64,000 bases of DNA from the NCBI GenBank assembly GCA_011634665.1, contig WAEK01000004.1, positions 1,020,001 through 1,084,000 of the forward strand, read 5' to 3'. The notes under the pieces are model-generated. The model made no database searches. It had not been told where the DNA came from and saw only the letters and a list, made by a program, of their open reading frames with translations. Positions 59,647 through 64,000 of the stretch are shown piece by piece. The translations under genes were made by a program, and so were the position numbers. Position 1 is the stretch's first letter. Every line of letters starts with the position of its first letter. The stretch is from Mortierella sp. BCC40632 (lineage: Eukaryota > Mortierellomycota > Mortierellomycetes > Mortierellales > Mortierellaceae).

Positions 59647-61125
59647 TTATACCGAAGGTTCAAGTGCGGGCACTGGCTCCTCTGACTTGACCTCCACTGG
59701 CTCACCCTCAGCAACAACATCAGCAAAGGAAATGCCCGCCTTCATTTTTTCCAGATCCTCAGTCGACTCCAGAATCTCGGCCTTGTCATCTGTACCCAAG
59801 GCAGCCACCTCGGCAAATGAAACACCTGACTGGACCTCTACAAAGCTCGAGCCTTCCTCAGCTGTCTGGACCGTGCGCAGAGACGAGGTCGAGGAGGTGG
59901 TGGTAGTGGTAGTGGTGGTAGTGGTCGTGCTGGAGGTCGAGTGCTTCTCCTCGTGATGTTCCACCTGGTGCTCCTCGACCTGGCCCTGAGTCTCGTGATG
60001 AGAGACAGCATCCGCGAACGAGATACCAGCCTTCATCTTTTCAAGATCCGTCACCTCTTCCACCCTGACGGCCTTTTCTGACGACTCGGTCTCCTCGGTA
60101 ACAGCCTGATGTGCGACCACATCTGCAAAGGTGATGCCCTCGCTCATCATTTCCTTGTCCGACTTTTCCTCTACTTCGACAACAACGCCCTCGGAAGATG
60201 TCGTGGTTGTGGTCGTAGTAGACTCGACCTCTGACTTGTCCACGCTACTGCATTGATGAGCAGCAACAGCAGCAAATGAAATGCCCTCCTTGACCATGTG
60301 ATCATGTTCATGATGGCCGTTGACTTCTCCATTGACCTTCTTGGACTCTTCCTCCTCTGTCTTTTTCTTCTCGGCCTGTTCCTTCTCCTCCTGCTCCTTG
60401 CGCTTTCGCTCCTCCTCGGCCTTGACAGCAGCCTCGGCAACTTCCTTCTCATGGACCTCGATCTCCTTCAAGCGATCGCTAATGCTGGCGCCCATCTTGT
60501 CGACCTGAGTCATGATCTTTTGAATCTTGGCAATCATATCCCTCTTGCGCTTCCGGACCTTCTCAAACGACTGCATCTCAAACCCATCTGCAATGGGGAT
60601 GCCTCCGAATCCATCGCCCAAGTCGGTCAACTCTCTGGGAATGATTGCATCCAGGGCCTCCAATTGCCTCAATAGTTGTTCGTTCACGCCCTTGATCATC
60701 ATATCGAGCCGCTTGTACTGTTGACGGACCTTGACAGGATCATCCAGTCCCAGACCACGTTCCCGTACGAGTTCCTCGGAAGTTTCCGATTCAAAGTTGG
60801 CTCCAAAGAGTTCATTGTCCTTGGGGTTGATCAAACCCAAACTAGGCAGTTGCACATGTGTATCACGCTCATGGATCCGGTGTTGACGGAGTGAACGGAT
60901 CCGGACCTGGGTCAAGCGGATATCCTCGGTGACGATCGTGTTGACCGAAGTCTCGACCTTGGTGAGCTTGACGGTCAGTGTCTTTTGTGTGGTACGGACA
61001 CGGCGTTGGTGCTTGGCACGCTTGTCGTCCTGGATCAACAGGTAGGCCAACGATGAGACGGTGACGAGGCCAATGACTGCTGAGAGCGAGATGACCAGCG
61101 TCTTTTTTGTTGAATCAGAGACCAT
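59647..61125 (-). CDS. Membrane-anchored BAG-like protein with five GISFADVV-type repeats, 492 residues
   Basis: Single-exon frame with ATG at 61125. Residues 9-31 (TLVISLSAVIGLVTVSSLAYLL) form one membrane helix, followed by a basic stretch (KRAKHQRRVR), suggesting an N-terminal anchor with the body in the cytosol. Residues about 115-222 are charged and helical (VKVRQQYKRLDMMIKGVNEQ; RKRKRDMIAKIQKIMTQVDK) and fit a BAG-type Hsp70-binding three-helix bundle, as in yeast Snl1, which is also anchored by an N-terminal helix. This domain call is moderate. Residues 222-262 are a Glu/Lys-rich coiled-coil-like run. The C-terminal 220 residues are acidic with Thr runs and carry five copies of a short motif at about 277-290, 327-340, 364-377, 431-444 and 461-474. 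The protein is much longer than Snl1. Confidence 0.65.
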   Translation of the reverse strand: MVSDSTKKTLVISLSAVIGLVTVSSLAYLLIQDDKRAKHQRRVRTTQKTLTVKLTKVETSVNTIVTEDIRLTQVRIRSLRQHRIHERDTHVQLPSLGLINPKDNELFGANFESETSEELVRERGLGLDDPVKVRQQYKRLDMMIKGVNEQLLRQLEALDAIIPRELTDLGDGFGGIPIADGFEMQSFEKVRKRKRDMIAKIQKIMTQVDKMGASISDRLKEIEVHEKEVAEAAVKAEEERKRKEQEEKEQAEKKKTEEEESKKVNGEVNGHHEHDHMVKEGISFAAVAAHQCSSVDKSEVESTTTTTTTSSEGVVVEVEEKSDKEMMSEGITFADVVAHQAVTEETESSEKAVRVEEVTDLEKMKAGISFADAVSHHETQGQVEEHQVEHHEEKHSTSSTTTTTTTTTTTSSTSSLRTVQTAEEGSSFVEVQSGVSFAEVAALGTDDKAEILESTEDLEKMKAGISFADVVAEGEPVEVKSEEPVPALEPSV

Positions 61126-61881
61126 TATATTGGTGCGAGGGGTGTATATGTGTGGAGAGGAGGCGGGGGAGGAGAAAAAGTGAAAAGGAGAAGTAGAGAA
61201 AGGAAAAAGGGAGACAAACAGAAAAGAGAGAGAGGGAGAGAGAAAAGAAAGGCAATGGAGTTAGGTAGGGGGAGAAGAATAGATTGAAAGAACAGGAAGA
61301 ATGCGATTTACGGAATGAATCGAACGAAAAAGAAAAGAGAGATTCAGGCCACAGAGAAATAGTGTGTGAGAGAGAAACGGAGATCAGTGTGGGACTGGCG
61401 ACCAAACAACACAGCGTGGGCACGCGCGCTAGCCCACAGATACAGCTTGCTTTTTTTTTGCTTCTGACGTCAGGACAACCTATCCGACTGAGAGCATCCC
61501 GTCGACCATCAGTCCACTTGGTGTCCACATCAAAGAGAGAGGGAGAGAGAGAGACCACAGAGGACAGAGGAAAGCCGTCAGATCGGCCTCTCTCTCTTTC
61601 ACGCTTCTCTCATTCTTTTTCTCTCTTCTCTACAAACAGGTTCATGTTCATGTCCCGCCCACACTGATACCCAGTGTCTCCAGCGGCCTCCCCTTTTGAG
61701 GTGATTATCTCCGATTCGTTCTCTCTCTCTAAAAATTATTCCCGCTGGGAAAGGAAAAAAAAAATCTAGTCGCACTCTTCCTCCTCCCACCCTTGTTCTC
61801 TGTCAGAGATAGTTGTGTGTCTCCTTTCTTACTGTCTATCAAAAATACATATGCTTCATTCCCCTCGCTTTCGCCCTATTT
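61126..61881. other. Spacer between the BAG-like gene and valyl-tRNA synthetase
   Basis: About 750 bases with GA- and AG-rich tracts near 61141-61280 (5' leader of the BAG-like gene on its sense strand is CT-rich) and further GA/CT tracts near 61536-61630. No gene is seen. Confidence 0.55.
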
Positions 61882-64000
61882 CTATTGTCCCTGAAAGGTA
61901 CGGATCGTCGCCAAAAGATGCTCTTCCTGAACCATGAGCGCCTCCTTTCGTTTCGCATCAAACTCGCGTACATTCTCGGGCACTCGCTCCATATACTCGG
62001 GACGATCCAATCGTGCATTCAACTTTTCGAGATCCGCGCGGACAGTGCCGAGCTTCTTCTCGTACCGTTTCAATTCTTGTTGTACCTTCTTTGATTTGGC
62101 TCCTCCATCTAGGCTCGCGTCAAGTTCCTTGGCAGCTTGGATAGCTGCCAAGGGTGTATAGAGCTTTAGATGAGGCATCACCACATGGACTGCCGCCGTG
62201 GATGTGGACAACTCTTCAGGCATGGGAGAGTTTGTTCCATCAATGATCGTAAGAGGACCTTGAGCCCGTGTAAAATGGTTGAGGTACGACAAAGATTGTT
62301 GCAGCGCGCCCTCGGAGGTGAGGAGGGTGGGGTCACTGGTCCAGATTGTAAAAGGCAATGGTCTGGACATGGGGACCTGGTGACTCTGGCGGAGCGAGCG
62401 TGACCCCTGAATCAGTCCTAGCGCAATCTTTTTTAACAAGTCCATTAAAAAAAAAAAAAAAAAGGATTAAAAAATATGCCCCCTAAAAAAAAAGGCCTTG
62501 CTGCTCGTGCAAATGAACATTCATTACCTCCATATCCTTATCTGCAGCATCGTCCTTCCAGCTGCCAAGTTCAGAAACTGTTGGGAATGCAGATGTCATG
62601 ATTGACGTTGAGGGCGAAGCCGATTCAGGTACCATCCTCTGCCATAGTTCCTATTTAAGAGAAAGAGATGAGATAGGTCACAGGTAAGCATCCTTTCGAA
62701 AAAAAAAAAAAAAAAAAAAAAAAAACTCATCCCTCGTGTACAAACAATTAGGTCTTAGATTAAGACACAAAGGAAAAAGTGAGGCCCTACCTCGGTAACA
62801 AAAGGCATGAATGGATGCATCATCCGGAACGAGGCGTCAAGACACGTCTGAAGAACCATCAACAAACTTGTCTTTCGATCCATCGTCTCTTCCGAAGAAA
62901 ACAACGCCGGCTTGCAAAACTCGACATAAACATCGCAAAGATCTTGAATGATAAACTTGCGTAGTACATCCGTTGCTGTCGATGGCTGGAGTTGCTCCAT
63001 TCCTTCGTTGACTTGAGTCACAGTATCGGCAAGGCGCGACATGATGTACCGCTCCACCAACGACATTTGATTCTTGGACCCGGTCTTTAGACCCATTGCT
63101 AGTGTGGTCTCGGGTTGGACCGTTGTCTGGTATTGAACATCATCAAATCGGGTCTTGGAAAACGCATAAAGATTCCATAGCTTGTTGGCAAAATGTTGCG
63201 CAGAGGCAACATTGGAAAGGTCCAGGTTGATCTGTCGAGTCTGTTGAGTCGCAGAGACAAGTGTATATCGGAGCGCATCTGCTCCACTAGCCTTGATGCC
63301 ACTGGGATAATCTTTTTCCATCTGGAGGAGTGATCGCTTGACCTCCTTTGCAGCCAAGTTGCTGTTCTCTACAGTTGATTTCAGATCCTTGAGAGAAATC
63401 CCTTCGATCACATGCATTGGGTCAATCACATTTCCAACCGATTTACTCATTTTCTTTCCCTGTGCATCTCGGACCATGGCATGGAACATAATATCCTTGA
63501 ATGGTTCCTTTCCAGACAGTTGCGTGCAAAGCATGACCATCCTAGCAACCCAGAAAAACATAATGTCTGTACCCGTCTCGATCATGGTTGTAGGGTAGCG
63601 CTCAGGGATAATATTGGTGATGCTATTTGAGGCCGACATATGGTTTCCTGTCCAACCAAGGGCAGAGAGTGGCAACAATGCCGAGGAAAACCAGGTATCG
63701 AGGACATCATCATCCTGAATAACCTTGAACTTTAGATCGGATCGGTTCATTGACTCAAGAGTTGACTGGAGACTCTTTACAGCCTCTTCTTCCGAGTCTG
63801 CTACCAGCCATGGTCCATCGTTCAGTGTCTCTGGTGAGAAGACGGTTCGAGCCTCGGAAATGTTATCAAAAACGGCCCTGTATGCGGGTATACGGTGTCC
63901 CCACCACAATTGTCGAGAGATGCACCAATCTTGGATATTTTCTATCGAATCCAAACGAGTAATCATGACAAGTATCGGTGAGCGTTGAACCAAGCAAGAA
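61882..64000 (-). CDS. VAS1: Valyl-tRNA synthetase, C-terminal part (5' end outside window)
   Basis: A class I aminoacyl-tRNA synthetase that charges tRNA-Val; the yeast homologue VAS1 serves both cytosol and mitochondria. Three minus-strand exons are visible: about 63941-62791, 62650-62528 and 62427-61882. They contain the conserved [20 protein letters not shown], the editing-to-catalytic region [20 protein letters not shown], the KMSKS loop ([14 protein letters not shown]), the anticodon-binding helical region ([37 protein letters not shown] across a splice) and the ValRS C-terminal coiled coil ([20 protein letters not shown]). The N-terminal half, including the HIGH motif, lies past 64000. 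The exon edge at 63941 is inferred from a GATAG acceptor and could be slightly off. Nothing in the visible part is broken. Confidence 0.96.
62702..62724. repeat. Poly-A run in a valyl-tRNA synthetase intron
   Basis: About 25 A residues on the + strand, a T run in the sense orientation, within the intron 62790-62651. Confidence 0.8.

Noticed and set aside
1..64000. CRISPR arrays, operons, defence or toxin systems, intact transposons
   Set aside because: No spaced identical repeats of CRISPR type, no transposase or reverse-transcriptase motifs, and no prokaryotic gene layout; the repeats present are microsatellites.

Overview
The window reads as nuclear DNA of a filamentous fungus. Genes on both strands carry several short spliceosomal introns with GTAAGT/GTGAGT-like donors and CAG/TAG acceptors. 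The gene set is fungal and housekeeping-like: PEX12, deoxyhypusine hydroxylase, valyl-tRNA synthetase, and HSF-, SET- and SAM-methyltransferase-type regulators. Very long low-complexity tails (His, Gln, Thr, Ser, Pro) and an extreme density of homopolymers and CT/CA/GTGA microsatellites suggest an early-diverging lineage such as Mortierellomycota/Mucoromycota. That placement is inference from style, not from a marker gene.

Layout. 0.5-2.6 kb: PEX12 (+, 7 exons). 2.9-4.8 kb: an unrecognised multi-exon gene (-). 4.8-21.5 kb: about 16.7 kb of microsatellite-rich DNA with no gene I can defend, only scattered coding-like scraps. 21.5-25.8 kb: a 1114-residue HSF-type transcription factor (+, 8 exons, two of them only 18 nt). 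25.8-30.4 kb: intergenic. 30.4-36.1 kb: a pseudokinase-ankyrin protein (-) split by a 2.9 kb intron. 36.1-39.7 kb: intergenic. 39.7-41.1 kb: deoxyhypusine hydroxylase (+). 41.1-45.7 kb: intergenic, including a patch of ordinary composition that may be a decayed mobile element. 45.7-51.5 kb: an 1818-residue SAM methyltransferase with a myristoylation-type N terminus (+). 51.7-52.5 kb: a small C2H2 zinc-finger protein (-). 53.7-57.6 kb: a SET-domain protein (+). 58.0-59.2 kb: an unrecognised protein (-). 59.6-61.1 kb: a membrane-anchored BAG-like protein with five copies of a short motif (-). 61.9-64.0 kb: the 3' part of valyl-tRNA synthetase (-), running off the window.

The genes do not form a pathway. 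They are a normal euchromatic neighbourhood rich in signalling and chromatin-type regulators, separated by unusually long simple-sequence spacers. I saw no CRISPR array, operon, rRNA, convincing tRNA, intact transposon or defence-type system. The most unusual items are the myristoylated giant methyltransferase with an insertion inside its Rossmann fold, the five-copy GISFADVV-type motif in the BAG-like protein, the dead kinase with ankyrin repeats, the tandem 18-nt exons inside the HSF DNA-binding domain, and the SET gene whose retained intron would stay open and remove the SET domain.
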